Shown here: one piece after another, positions 35,029 through 43,394 of the stretch
How the letters are laid out: the number at the start of each line of letters is the position of its first letter
Numbering within the stretch: the first letter of the stretch is position 1
From: Ornithomonoglobus_A sp034090805
Lineage (GTDB): Bacteria > Bacillota > Clostridia > UBA1381
Assembly (NCBI GenBank): GCA_034090805.1
Contig: JAXDRV010000138.1
Location: 62,001-126,000 of the forward strand
DNA length: 64,000 bases
Reading direction: 5' to 3'
Notes under the pieces: model-generated
What the model was told of the DNA's origin: nothing
Databases searched by the model: none
What the model saw: only the letters and a program-made list of their open reading frames with translations
Made by a program: the position numbers and the translations under genes

Positions 35029-36087
35029 ATGGAATTTAATATAGCTCTTATACCGGGTGACGGAATCGGTCCGGAGATTGTCGGCGGCGCAGTTACGGTG
35101 CTTAAGGCGGTTGAGGAAAAATTCGGTCATAAATTCAATTTTACGGAGGTTTACATGGGCGGCTGTGCAATTGATAAGTACGGCGAGCCGCTGCCTCAGG
35201 AAACGATAGATATATGCAAAAAATCCGACAGTGTGCTTTTGGGTGCAGTCGGAGGACCTAAGTGGGACGGAGCACCCAAGCGCCCTGAGGCGGGACTTTT
35301 GGGCATAAGAAAGGCACTGGGACTTTATTCAAATCTTCGTCCGTCAATCCTCAAGCCGCAGCTTAAGGAGGCATCGCCCTTAAAGGACGAAAAGCTTGCA
35401 AACGGGCTTGATGTTATGGTTGTGCGTGAGTTGACGGGAGGTATTTACTTCGGTAAGCGTGAAAAGGCAGAGGACGGCTCATGGGCGTCCGATGAGGAAA
35501 AATACAGCGTTGAAGAGGTAAAGCGCATAGGCAAAATTGCGTTTGAAACCGCAATGATAAGAAATAAAAAGCTTGTAAGCGTTGACAAGGCGAACGTGCT
35601 TGAATCGTCAAGGCTTTGGAGAAAGACGATTACGGAAATGTCGGCGGAGTACCCGGAGGTTGAGCTTTCGCATATGTACGTAGACAATGCGGCAATGCAG
35701 CTTGCGATAAATCCGTCACAGTTTGACGTTATCGTAACATCGAATATCTTCGGTGATATTCTGTCGGATTTGTCATCGGCGATAGCGGGTTCGATAGGAA
35801 TGCTGCCGTCGGCATCTCTCGGAGCGACAAAGTGCGGTATGTATGAGCCGATTCACGGCAGTGCGCCTGATATTGCCGGAATGGATATAGCAAACCCGAT
35901 TGCAACGATCGTGAGTGCGGCTATGATGCTTGAGATGTCGTTCGGACTTGCGGACGAGGCAAAGGCAATAAACAAGGCTGTGGACAAGGTGCTTGACATG
36001 AACTACAGAACAACCGATATTATGTCTGAAGGCATGACAAAGGTAGGCTGCAAGGAAATGGCTGAGCTTATAGCTGATAATTTATAA
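35029..36087 (+). CDS. leuB: 3-isopropylmalate dehydrogenase
   Basis: NAD-dependent oxidative decarboxylation of 3-isopropylmalate, the third leucine-specific step. The 352 residues include IPGDGIGPEIVGGA, GAVGGPKWD, RELTGGIYFG and the metal/substrate motif NIFGDILSDLSSAIAGSIGM, followed by EPIHGSAPDIAG. No leuA is in this window. A terminator begins 13 bases after the stop. Confidence 0.97.
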   Translation: MEFNIALIPGDGIGPEIVGGAVTVLKAVEEKFGHKFNFTEVYMGGCAIDKYGEPLPQETIDICKKSDSVLLGAVGGPKWDGAPKRPEAGLLGIRKALGLYSNLRPSILKPQLKEASPLKDEKLANGLDVMVVRELTGGIYFGKREKAEDGSWASDEEKYSVEEVKRIGKIAFETAMIRNKKLVSVDKANVLESSRLWRKTITEMSAEYPEVELSHMYVDNAAMQLAINPSQFDVIVTSNIFGDILSDLSSAIAGSIGMLPSASLGATKCGMYEPIHGSAPDIAGMDIANPIATIVSAAMMLEMSFGLADEAKAINKAVDKVLDMNYRTTDIMSEGMTKVGCKEMAELIADNL

Positions 36088-36100
36088 AAGCTTATAAGAA

Positions 36101-36148
36101 AAACTCTTGAAATCCGATCTTTTACCGATCGGCTTCAAGAGTTTTTTT
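36101..36148 (+). terminator. Terminator after leuB
   Basis: AACTCTTGAA pairs with TTCAAGAGTT, with an inner CCGATC/GATCGG stem, followed by seven T residues. Confidence 0.93.
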
Positions 36149-36150
36149 AT

Positions 36151-36230
36151 CTAATAGGAAATTTCTCAATTTCCTATTAGCAAAAAAGCTTACCTTGCGC
36201 CAAAGGCGCAGCTTTGTCAAAAGCTTTTTT
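36151..36230. terminator. Two hairpins serving the convergent cyclophilin operon
   Basis: CTAATAGGAAAT pairs perfectly with ATTTCCTATTAG (36151-36180). Then AAAAAAGCTT pairs with AAGCTTTTTT (36182-36230), with an inner GCGCC/GGCGC stem; read on the minus strand this ends in a T-run, a terminator for the gyrA-cyclophilin genes. Confidence 0.8.
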
Positions 36231-36233
36231 ATT

Positions 36234-37256
36234 TTATTCTGTTGTGATTGATTTAATAATTACGTCCTCAAGCGGCTTGTCACCGCTGTCTGTGGCGGAC
36301 GAGGCTATCTTATCGACAACGTCCATGCCATCTGTAACCTTGCCGAAAGCAGCGTAATCGCCGTCAAGTGACGGTATGGTTTGGTGCATGATAAAGAACT
36401 GTGACGAGGCGCTGTCTTTGCTCTGCATCGTTCTTGCCATCGAGATAACGCCTCTTTCGTGCGTTATCAAGTTTAAATATCCGTTTGAGATGAACTGACC
36501 GCTTATGGCAGATGAGTTTTTCATTGTGCCGTCTGCGTCATAGCCACCGCCTTGAATCATAAAATCCTTTATGACTCTGTGGAACGTAAGACCGTTGTAA
36601 AAGCCGCTGTCCGCAAGCTTGACGAAGTTTTCGACCGTTTCCGGGGCAATATCGGGGTAAAGCTCAAGCTTTATCGTATCTCCGTTTTCAAAATTGATTG
36701 CAGCCTTGACGGTACGTGCCTTTCCGTGAACGTATGCGTCATAAGCGTCATACATTGTGTTCATTTCCTGCTCATATGACAAAAGCTGTTTTGCAATGCC
36801 TGTGTTTTCCTCCGGTGTAAACTGCAAATCAACAGAAGCGGTCAGCGTTTCCTGATCCCAGCCGACCTCTGCTCCCAAAAGCTCTCCGACGGCACGCAGC
36901 GGAAGCATTGTTCTGTCGTTTATTACTACGGGCGGCATATCCATGTCGTAATAACCCTCAATCGAAACGGGCGAAAGCTTAAAGGCGGTGTTTTTTGTGA
37001 GCCACATCATATATAAATGATTGTCACGGTAAATGTTTACGCCTTTTGAGGCATCGTCCCATTCAACATCGCAGTTTAAAGCCTCGGTTATAGCACGCAC
37101 GGGAACAACGGTTCTGTCGTTAATCACCATAGGCGGTACGTCTGTGTTCAGCTCTGTACCGTTTACCTTGATTTTTATGTCATCGGCAAGAGCGGCTGAC
37201 GAGAAAAGCATTGCCGCAGCACTTAAAACGGCGGCAAATATCATTTTATTTTTCAT
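36234..37256 (-). CDS. Secreted cyclophilin peptidyl-prolyl isomerase fused to stalk domains
   Basis: A 340-residue exported protein. A signal peptide (KMIFAAVLSAAAMLFSSAALA region, cut before DDIK) is followed by a copper-amine-oxidase-N-like stalk domain with two copies of a motif (PPMVINDRTVVPVRAI and PPVVINDRTMLPLRAV, residues 40-130). A cyclophilin domain (about 180-338) follows with FHRVIKDFMIQGGGYD and SSQFFIMH. Stalk domains are common in Clostridia cell-surface proteins. It probably folds exported proteins near the wall. It is the last of three cyclophilins after gyrA. Confidence 0.9.
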   Translation of the reverse strand: MKNKMIFAAVLSAAAMLFSSAALADDIKIKVNGTELNTDVPPMVINDRTVVPVRAITEALNCDVEWDDASKGVNIYRDNHLYMMWLTKNTAFKLSPVSIEGYYDMDMPPVVINDRTMLPLRAVGELLGAEVGWDQETLTASVDLQFTPEENTGIAKQLLSYEQEMNTMYDAYDAYVHGKARTVKAAINFENGDTIKLELYPDIAPETVENFVKLADSGFYNGLTFHRVIKDFMIQGGGYDADGTMKNSSAISGQFISNGYLNLITHERGVISMARTMQSKDSASSQFFIMHQTIPSLDGDYAAFGKVTDGMDVVDKIASSATDSGDKPLEDVIIKSITTE

Positions 37257-37270
37257 TGTTACCTCCGTAT

Positions 37271-37753
37271 TTATGCGAGTCTTATCGTCTTTATTATCTG
37301 ATCCTCAAGCGGCTTATCCTGTACGTCTGTGGGTACGGCGGCGATTTCGTCCACTACTTCTATTCCGTCCGTAACCTTGCCGAATGCGGCATACTGACCG
37401 TCAAGATGCGGCGCATTTTGGTGCATGATGAAAAACTGCGATGAAGCACTGTTCGGGAACATGGTTCTTGCCATTGACAGTACACCTCTTGTGTGCTTGA
37501 GAGTGTTTTTCACTCCGTTTGAGTCGAACTCACCCTTTATGGATGCTGCCTCCTTGTGTGTGCCGTCGGCCGCAAAGCCGCCGCCCTGAATCATGAAGCC
37601 CTCGATTACACGGTGAAAGATAAGTCCGTCAAAAAAGCTGTCGTTTATAAGCTTAACAAAATTTTCGACCGTTATCGGAGCAACTTCGGGATATAACTCC
37701 GCCTTCATAACCTTTCCGTTTTCCATCTCGATTTCGATATTTATTGTTTCCAT
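37271..37753 (-). CDS. Cytosolic cyclophilin-type peptidyl-prolyl isomerase
   Basis: A 160-residue enzyme without signal peptide, so probably cytosolic. The single cyclophilin domain opens with ETINIEIEMENGKVMKAELY and has FHRVIEGFMIQGGGFAADG and SSQFFIMHQNAPHLDG, covering the active-site Arg and Phe regions. It lies 14 bases before the secreted fusion and is separated from the lipoprotein paralogue by a repeat element. Confidence 0.93.
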   Translation of the reverse strand: METINIEIEMENGKVMKAELYPEVAPITVENFVKLINDSFFDGLIFHRVIEGFMIQGGGFAADGTHKEAASIKGEFDSNGVKNTLKHTRGVLSMARTMFPNSASSQFFIMHQNAPHLDGQYAAFGKVTDGIEVVDEIAAVPTDVQDKPLEDQIIKTIRLA

Positions 37754-37786
37754 ATTATAATAGTCCTTTCTGCATTTTATTTACCG

Positions 37787-37913
37787 TGCATTTGCGAAAT
37801 GACGGTTGAGATTTGAGCGTGTTTTGAGTTTGTTCGGACGAGTTACGCTTGCGTATGTTTGAGTCCGAATAAATTCAAAAACACTCTCAAATTTAAATTT
37901 TACATTTATTGTA
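37787..37913 (-). repeat. MITE-like element, A module, inverted (copy 4)
   Basis: A diverged copy in reverse orientation, between two cyclophilin genes. The loop reads GGACGAGTTACGCTTGCG then TATGTTTGAGTCCGAATAAA, the complement of the other copies with changes. The arms are GATTTGAGCGTGTTTTGA and TTCAAAAACACTCTCAAAT. The ends are eroded and no clear direct repeat remains. Confidence 0.75.
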
Positions 37914-37917
37914 TTTA

Positions 37918-38580
37918 TCAGCCTTCTAACGAGATTTTAATGCTCTTTATAACTATCGGATTTTCGGGAACGTCCGACATACCGTTTTCAAGTGATTTTG
38001 TCGGCTGAGATGCAATCTCGTCTATAACCTCAAGCCCCTCCGTAACCTTTCCGAATGCCGCATATTCACCGTCAAGCGAGGGGTAGTCCTCGTGCATGAT
38101 AAAGAACTGCGATGATGCGCTGTCGGGAACGGAAGTACGTGCCATTGACAGCACACCTCTTTCGTGCTTTAACGGGTTTTCAAAGCCGTTTGACTTAAAT
38201 TCACCCTTTATCGAGGCTGTTTCCTTTTCGGTCATATCCTCGCTGTAGCCGCCGCCTTGAATCATAAAGCCGGATATTACACGATGGAATATCAGTCCGT
38301 CATAAAAATTTTCCGATGCAAGCTTTTCGAAATTTGCGACCGTTTCGGGCGCAAGATCGGGGTAAAGCTCCGCTTTCATAACCTTGTCCTCGCCGTTTAC
38401 GTTTACCGTGATTTCAACGTAGTCCTTGCGTGAGGTCAGCTCCTCAAGGGATTTTGACGGAGCGGCCGTTGAAGTCGGTGCCGGTGTGGCTGTCGGAGCA
38501 GGTGCTTTTGCTCCGCATGATGTGAGTGTAAGAGCGGCGGTCATAACAAGAGCTGCCGCAATAATGCTTTTTATTTTCAT
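37918..38580 (-). CDS. Lipoprotein cyclophilin peptidyl-prolyl isomerase
   Basis: A 220-residue lipoprotein. Signal peptide and lipobox LTLTSCGAK (Cys near residue 23) are followed by a Pro/Thr/Ala linker and a cyclophilin domain with FHRVISGFMIQGGGYSED and SSQFFIMHEDYPSLDG. It should be anchored outside the membrane and assist folding of exported proteins, as PrsA-like isomerases do. Its start is 27 bases downstream of the gyrA stop, so it probably shares that transcript. Confidence 0.93.
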   Translation of the reverse strand: MKIKSIIAAALVMTAALTLTSCGAKAPAPTATPAPTSTAAPSKSLEELTSRKDYVEITVNVNGEDKVMKAELYPDLAPETVANFEKLASENFYDGLIFHRVISGFMIQGGGYSEDMTEKETASIKGEFKSNGFENPLKHERGVLSMARTSVPDSASSQFFIMHEDYPSLDGEYAAFGKVTEGLEVIDEIASQPTKSLENGMSDVPENPIVIKSIKISLEG

Positions 38581-38607
38581 AATTATAACATTCCTTTCGG
38601 GTTTAAA

Positions 38608-41160
38608 TTAATCGTCCAAATCGGGTTTTTCTTCTGCCGGATCCTCAAGGATCTCGCCGTCCTCGTCCGGGACTTCGTTTTCCGGCTCGGCTGCATCATC
38701 GCCTCTTTCGGTAAGTGCGATTGAAACAACGCTGACACCTTCGTCAAGGCGCATGAGTCTTACGCCCTGCGTCTGTCTGCCGTAGGTGCTTATCTCGGCT
38801 GCGTGCATTCTGATAACAACACCCTCCGATGTGATCATCATTACGTCGTCATTGTCCGTAACAGCCTCAACTCCGGCAACCTTGCCTGTTTTTTCTGTTA
38901 TGCGGTAGGTATACAAGCCCTTTCCGCTTCTTGTCTGCAAGCGGTATTCGGAAAATTCCGTCTTTTTGCCGTAGCCGTTTTCCGTAACAACAAGCAGTGA
39001 CGCACCCTCGGTAACAGGACCTGCGCAAGCTCCGACAACGTAATCACCATCGTTTAAGGTGATGCCCTTAACGCCTCGTGTCGTTCTGCCCATGGCTCTT
39101 ACGTCCTTTTCGGCAAAGCGTATTGCAAGACCGTCATGAGTGATAAGCATAATTTCACTGTTGCCGTCTGTGAGGCGAACCTCGATAAGCTCGTCACCGT
39201 CAACAATTTCGATAGCTCTCAAGCCGCCGCTGCGTATTTTGGAATAATCCATAATATCCGTCTTTTTAACAAGTCCGTTGCGTGTCATGAATGTGAGATA
39301 ATCACCCTTTTCAAACTCCGCAACCGGTATCATTGCATTTATCTTTTCGCCCGGCTCAAGCGGCAGAAGATTTACTATCGCCGTACCCTTTGCCTGACGT
39401 GCAGCCTCGGGAATCTGATAACCCTTGAGCTTGTACACATATCCTCGTGTTGTAAAGAAGAGAATGTTGTGGTGCGTTGAGGTGGTGAACAGATGCTCGA
39501 CAAAATCCTCCTCACGTGTCGTTATGCCGGTAATTCCTCGTCCGCCTCTGCGCTGTGAACGGTAGGTGTCGACAGGCATACGCTTTACATAGCCGTTGTG
39601 CGTTACCGTAACAATGCACTCTTCCTCGTCAATCAGATCCTCCATGTCGATTTCGTCAAATACCATCTCGATTGAGGTGCGGCGGCTGTCACCGTATTTG
39701 TTCTTGATTTCGATAAGGTCGTCCTTAACGATAGCAAGAACTCTGCCCTCGTGTGCGAGTATATCCTCGAACTCGGCAATCTTCGCAACAAGCTCCTCGT
39801 ATTCGCTTTCTATCTTATCACGCTCCATGCCGGTAAGACGTCCCAGGGGCATCTGAACGATTGCCGTGGTCTGAATATCCGACAAATCAAAGCGCATTGC
39901 AAGCTGTTCCTTTGCGTCGGGTATGCTCTTTGATGAACGGATTATGCGCACTACCTCGTCTATGTTGTCGATAACGATTCTGTAGCCCTCAAGCAGGTGT
40001 GCTCTTTCCTGAGCCTTTTTCAAATCGTATGCGGTGCGACGTCTTATTACGTCCTCCTGGTGTGCGATATAATAGTCTATCATCTCACGCAGGTTGAGAA
40101 TTTTCGGCTGTTTGTCAACAAGCGCAAGCAAAATTACACCGAAGGTGTCCTGAAGCTGCGTGTATTTGTACAGATTATTCAGTACAACATTCGGATTTGC
40201 GTCACGCTTTAATTCGATTATAAGGTGAATTTCCTCGGCTGATTCATCTCTGGTTGAGGCGATGCCGTCTATTTTGCCGTCACGGACAAGCTCGTTTATG
40301 TGCTTTTCAAGACGTGCCTTGTTCACCTGGTACGGCAGCTCGGAAACGACAATTCTCGTTCTGCCATTGCTGTCCTCCTCGATTTCGGCTCTTGCACGCA
40401 GAATAACTCTGCCTCGTCCCGTTGTATAGGCACTTCTTATTCCGCTTTTGCCCATGATAACGCCGCCGGTCGGAAAGTCCGGGCCGGGAATATAATTCAT
40501 CAGCTCATCAATCGTTATCATCGGATCGTCTATGACCGCGATAATACCGTCAATAACCTCTGTGAGGTTGTGGGGCGGGATATTTGTCGCCATACCTACG
40601 GCGATACCTGCCGAGCCGTTGACGAGAAGATTCGGGAAGCGTGACGGCAAAACGTCCGGCTCCTTTAATTTATCGTCGAAATTCGGCACAAAGTCAACCG
40701 TTTCTTTTTCAATGTCCGAAAGCATAAGAGCGGCAATCTTTGCCATCTTTGCCTCTGTGTATCTGTATGCGGCGGGAGGGTCACCGTCTATCGAACCGAA
40801 GTTTCCCTTACCCTGAACAAGCGGATAACGCAGAGAAAAGTCCTGCGCCAAACGCACAAGCGCATCATAAACCGAAGCGTCGCCGTGGGGGTGATACTTA
40901 CCAAGCACGTCACCGACGGTTGTCGCCGATTTTCTGAAATCATTTTCGTAAACGAGGTTAGACTCGTACATATCATATAAAATACGTCTGTGAACCGGCT
41001 TCATGCCGTCTCGTACATCGGGAAGCGCACGGCTCACAATTACACTCATCGCATAATTGATATACGACTCCCTCATCTCGCTGTTGAGGTCAACATCAAC
41101 AATCTTTTGATTTTGAATTGCCTCCATATTCAGCTCAAGTTCCTTGGATTTTTTAGCCAT
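38608..41160 (-). CDS. gyrA: DNA gyrase subunit A
   Basis: An 850-residue breakage-reunion subunit that introduces negative supercoils with GyrB. It has the winged-helix core with active-site Tyr in AYRYTEAKMA (near 134), the coiled coil, and a beta-pinwheel C-terminal domain with the GyrA box QRRGGRG, which marks gyrase rather than topoisomerase IV. The last 40 residues are acidic. In the quinolone region the sequence is HPHGDASVYD: Ala95 replaces the usual Ser (E. coli Ser83) while Asp99 is kept. gyrB is not in the window. The start has only a weak GGA site. Confidence 0.97.
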   Translation of the reverse strand: MAKKSKELELNMEAIQNQKIVDVDLNSEMRESYINYAMSVIVSRALPDVRDGMKPVHRRILYDMYESNLVYENDFRKSATTVGDVLGKYHPHGDASVYDALVRLAQDFSLRYPLVQGKGNFGSIDGDPPAAYRYTEAKMAKIAALMLSDIEKETVDFVPNFDDKLKEPDVLPSRFPNLLVNGSAGIAVGMATNIPPHNLTEVIDGIIAVIDDPMITIDELMNYIPGPDFPTGGVIMGKSGIRSAYTTGRGRVILRARAEIEEDSNGRTRIVVSELPYQVNKARLEKHINELVRDGKIDGIASTRDESAEEIHLIIELKRDANPNVVLNNLYKYTQLQDTFGVILLALVDKQPKILNLREMIDYYIAHQEDVIRRRTAYDLKKAQERAHLLEGYRIVIDNIDEVVRIIRSSKSIPDAKEQLAMRFDLSDIQTTAIVQMPLGRLTGMERDKIESEYEELVAKIAEFEDILAHEGRVLAIVKDDLIEIKNKYGDSRRTSIEMVFDEIDMEDLIDEEECIVTVTHNGYVKRMPVDTYRSQRRGGRGITGITTREEDFVEHLFTTSTHHNILFFTTRGYVYKLKGYQIPEAARQAKGTAIVNLLPLEPGEKINAMIPVAEFEKGDYLTFMTRNGLVKKTDIMDYSKIRSGGLRAIEIVDGDELIEVRLTDGNSEIMLITHDGLAIRFAEKDVRAMGRTTRGVKGITLNDGDYVVGACAGPVTEGASLLVVTENGYGKKTEFSEYRLQTRSGKGLYTYRITEKTGKVAGVEAVTDNDDVMMITSEGVVIRMHAAEISTYGRQTQGVRLMRLDEGVSVVSIALTERGDDAAEPENEVPDEDGEILEDPAEEKPDLDD

Positions 41161-41299
41161 ATTGTTTCCGTAGCCTTTCTGCCCACAAGCAGTAATAAAT
41201 TATATCTCCCCGGGTGGGCGGACAGGGAGAAACCGCACCGCATGGGCGGCGCTGTGAGGGCGGATAATTCTTCATTCGGAACAATCCGCATATACATTA

Positions 41300-41328
41300 A
41301 TTATATCACAAAAATGACATAATTGCAA
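41300..41328 (-). promoter_or_regulatory. gyrA promoter
   Basis: Minus strand: -35 TTGCAA (41323-41328), 17 bases, -10 TATAAT (41300-41305). The leader of about 130 bases is GC-rich and can fold, but no known motif is recognised. Confidence 0.85.
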
Positions 41329-41399
41329 GCTTTTACGGCGTTTTTTATCTATTTTTTACCGCAATGTAGGCTTTTTGGGGGATAAAATAAAAGTAATAC

Positions 41400-41428
41400 T
41401 TGACTAAAGGTTATAAAGAAGGTATAAT
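41400..41428 (+). promoter_or_regulatory. Promoter of the lipid kinase gene
   Basis: -35 TTGACT (41400-41405), 17 bases, -10 TATAAT (41423-41428). The repeat element starts 8 bases downstream, close to the expected transcription start. Confidence 0.85.
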
Positions 41429-41436
41429 ATATATAG

Positions 41437-41578
41437 TTGGCAATTGTAAAACGGCGGTTTGGAATTTGAGAGTATTTTTGAATTTATTCGTACTCAAACA
41501 TCCCTTGCGGTAACTCGTCCGAACAAACTCAAAAACACTCTCAAATTCCGAGGAAATAACGAGTTTTACAATCGCCTG
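41437..41578 (+). mobile_element. MITE-like element, A module, lipid kinase 5' UTR (copy 5, 142 bp)
   Basis: Begins TTGGCAATTGTAAAA and ends TTTTACAATCGCCTG. Flanks TAATATATATAG and AAATATATAAAT match at 9 of 12 bases, a decayed or chance direct repeat. Arms and loop are nearly identical to copy 3. Confidence 0.85.
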
Positions 41579-41618
41579 AAATATATAAATATGTGAGGGA
41601 TTACGGGAGGAGTATGAC

Positions 41619-42509
41619 ATGAATAAGAAAATGCTGTTTGTGTTTAATCCGCACTCCGGCAAGGGTCAGCTGAAAAACAGCCTGTTTGACATTATCGATA
41701 TTTTCACAAAGGGCGGATATGAGGTTACGGTTCATCCCACACAAGAGAAAAATGACGCTTTCAGAGTCATAAGAGCGGAGGCGAGCGGGTTTGACGTTGT
41801 TGTTGTGTCCGGCGGTGACGGAACGCTCAACGAGGCGGTCAGAGGTGTTATGAGCTTTCCGCAGGAGGAAAGACCGCCGATAGGATATATTCCGTCCGGT
41901 ACGACAAACGATTTTGCTTCAAGCAGAGGTATACCCAAGGAGCCTGTCAAGGCGGCGGAAAAGATAGTGAACGGAACGGCTGTTCCGGGTGACATCGGAA
42001 TGCTTAACGGAAACCCGTTTTGTTATGTTGCCGCATTCGGTGCGTTTACGGACGTTCCGTATGATACTCCGCAGGGAGCGAAAAACGTCCTCGGTCAGGC
42101 GGCGTATCTTATGGAGGGGATAAAGCGTCTGCCGAATATAGAATCGATTCATATCAGGCTTGAAAGCGAGGAGGCGGACATAGACGATTATTTCTGCGTC
42201 GGCTGTGTGCTTAATTCAACAAGTATGGCGGGGATAAGCTTTGACGGAAAATATGGTGTAGAGCTTGATGACGGATTGTTTGAAGCGGCACTCGTTAAAA
42301 TGCCCGTTTCGCTTATACAGGCGCAGGAGCTTGTTTGGACAGTGATTAAGGGCGAGGAGGATACGGAAAAGTTTCGGCTTATACGCTCCTCCGAATTTGT
42401 GCTTGATTTTGACGAGGAGGTCAAATGGACGCTCGACGGCGAATACGGCGGCGCATACCGTCATGCGGAAATAAAGGTGGAAAATAAAGCTGTGAGCTTT
42501 ATATTATAA
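41619..42509 (+). CDS. YegS/DgkB-family lipid kinase
   Basis: A 296-residue diacylglycerol-kinase-like enzyme that phosphorylates a membrane lipid, typically diacylglycerol, using ATP. The N-terminal ATP fold has FNPHSGKGQLKN and GGDGTLNEAVRGV, then IPSGTTNDFASSRGIP. The C-terminal beta domain ends WTLDGEYGG. GGGAGGAG precedes ATG 41619. The lipid substrate is inferred from the family. Confidence 0.92.
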   Translation: MNKKMLFVFNPHSGKGQLKNSLFDIIDIFTKGGYEVTVHPTQEKNDAFRVIRAEASGFDVVVVSGGDGTLNEAVRGVMSFPQEERPPIGYIPSGTTNDFASSRGIPKEPVKAAEKIVNGTAVPGDIGMLNGNPFCYVAAFGAFTDVPYDTPQGAKNVLGQAAYLMEGIKRLPNIESIHIRLESEEADIDDYFCVGCVLNSTSMAGISFDGKYGVELDDGLFEAALVKMPVSLIQAQELVWTVIKGEEDTEKFRLIRSSEFVLDFDEEVKWTLDGEYGGAYRHAEIKVENKAVSFIL

Positions 42510-42530
42510 AATAAATTTAAGAAGGGTAAT

Positions 42531-42649
42531 ATTAACGTGAAAAATCACGTTAATTGGATTTAATTGCCCGTGCGATTTTCGCCTGCGGCGAACGCACATG
42601 GGCATGATTTTCACTTAACGCCTTGTCAGCCCACAGACAAGAACAGTTA
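42531..42649 (+). repeat. Cluster of hairpins between lipid kinase and membrane protein genes
   Basis: ATTAACGTGA/TCACGTTAAT (42531-42554) is a 10-bp perfect stem. GCCC-GTGCG pairs with CGCAC-GGGC and encloses TTCGCC/GGCGAA (42566-42603). CTTGTC/GACAAG (42622-42641) lies within TTAAC/GTTAA arms. The first arm can also pair with TGATTTTCACTTAA (42605-42618), giving an alternative larger fold. There is no U-tract after any stem. Confidence 0.7.
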
Positions 42650-42683
42650 AGATTTTTAATGACTATTTGAGGGCAGAAAGGCT

Positions 42684-43199
42684 ATGGAAATTAATATGCA
42701 GGGAATTGTACAGTCGATTGTAACGGGATTATCGGGAAAAATATCAAAGGAGTTTATTGTTTTTCTGGTGTCCATGATACCGCTTTTGGAGCTGAGAGGC
42801 TCGATACTTGCCGCAGGATTTATGAATATGGATTTTTTGCGGACGTTTATCGCCGCCGTGATAGGCAATATGCTGCCGATTCCGTTTATTTTAATATTTA
42901 TTGAAGCGATTTTCAATTGGATGAAAAAAACAAAGCATTTCAGAAAGCTCGCCTGCGGAATTGAGAAAAAGGCGCTTTCAAAGTCGGAGCAAATAGAAAA
43001 ATACGGTTATTTGGGACTGTATCTTTTTGTGGCGATACCTCTGCCGGGAACGGGAGCGTGGACGGGGAGCTTAATCTCTGTTCTTTTCGGAATGAAACGT
43101 TGGAAATCGCTGTTTTTCATCTTTTTGGGAGTGCTTACGGCGGGGCTGATTATGTCGCTTTTGGCTTTCGGCATAATACAGAACATATTTTATCATTAA
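42684..43199 (+). CDS. Small multi-drug export family membrane protein (COG2426)
   Basis: A 171-residue hydrophobic protein with about four membrane segments. The motifs SMIPLLELRGSILAAGF and LYLFVAIPLPGTGAWTGSLI are characteristic of the Sm_multidrug_ex family (DedA-like membrane proteins). Transport of drugs has been proposed for the family but is weakly supported; a lipid-related role is also possible. AGAAAGG precedes ATG 42684. Confidence 0.85.
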   Translation: MEINMQGIVQSIVTGLSGKISKEFIVFLVSMIPLLELRGSILAAGFMNMDFLRTFIAAVIGNMLPIPFILIFIEAIFNWMKKTKHFRKLACGIEKKALSKSEQIEKYGYLGLYLFVAIPLPGTGAWTGSLISVLFGMKRWKSLFFIFLGVLTAGLIMSLLAFGIIQNIFYH

Positions 43200-43235
43200 A
43201 ATTTAATCAAAATGTATAAAAATATAAAATTAGTC

Positions 43236-43264
43236 TTGACAAACATTTTTATACATGGTATTAT
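43236..43264 (+). promoter_or_regulatory. glnA promoter
   Basis: -35 TTGACA (43236-43241), 17 bases, -10 TATTAT (43259-43264). Confidence 0.85.
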
Positions 43265-43275
43265 AATAAGCAAGC

Positions 43276-43310
43276 AAGGACGCTGCCTACAGGATAGGAG
43301 CGTCCTTTTT
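43276..43310 (+). promoter_or_regulatory. glnA attenuator hairpin (possible ANTAR target)
   Basis: AAGGACGCT pairs with AGCGTCCTT, with an inner CCTA/TAGG stem and one bulged G; five T residues follow. It is an intrinsic terminator placed almost at the transcription start, 85 bases before glnA, and so should block transcription unless antiterminated. The tip contains ACAGGA, which fits the AnnGnn loop of ANTAR targets, although the closing bases could also pair. An ANTAR protein is encoded just after glnA. Confidence 0.75.
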
Positions 43311-43394
43311 CGTTTATGACATATAATTTACGCCTTTGGAACGGAGGGCGAAGCTACGGTATTTAAGATTTAATCTCGGAAAGGAGAGTTTGCG

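Noticed and set aside
36101..36230. Third multi-hairpin mobile block between leuB and the cyclophilins
   Set aside because: The position between convergent genes and the T-runs fit ordinary terminators for both sides; no outer repeat or flanking duplication is seen.
37787..37913. Direct repeat around copy 4 (TATTTA)
   Set aside because: Only six AT-rich bases match, which is expected by chance here.
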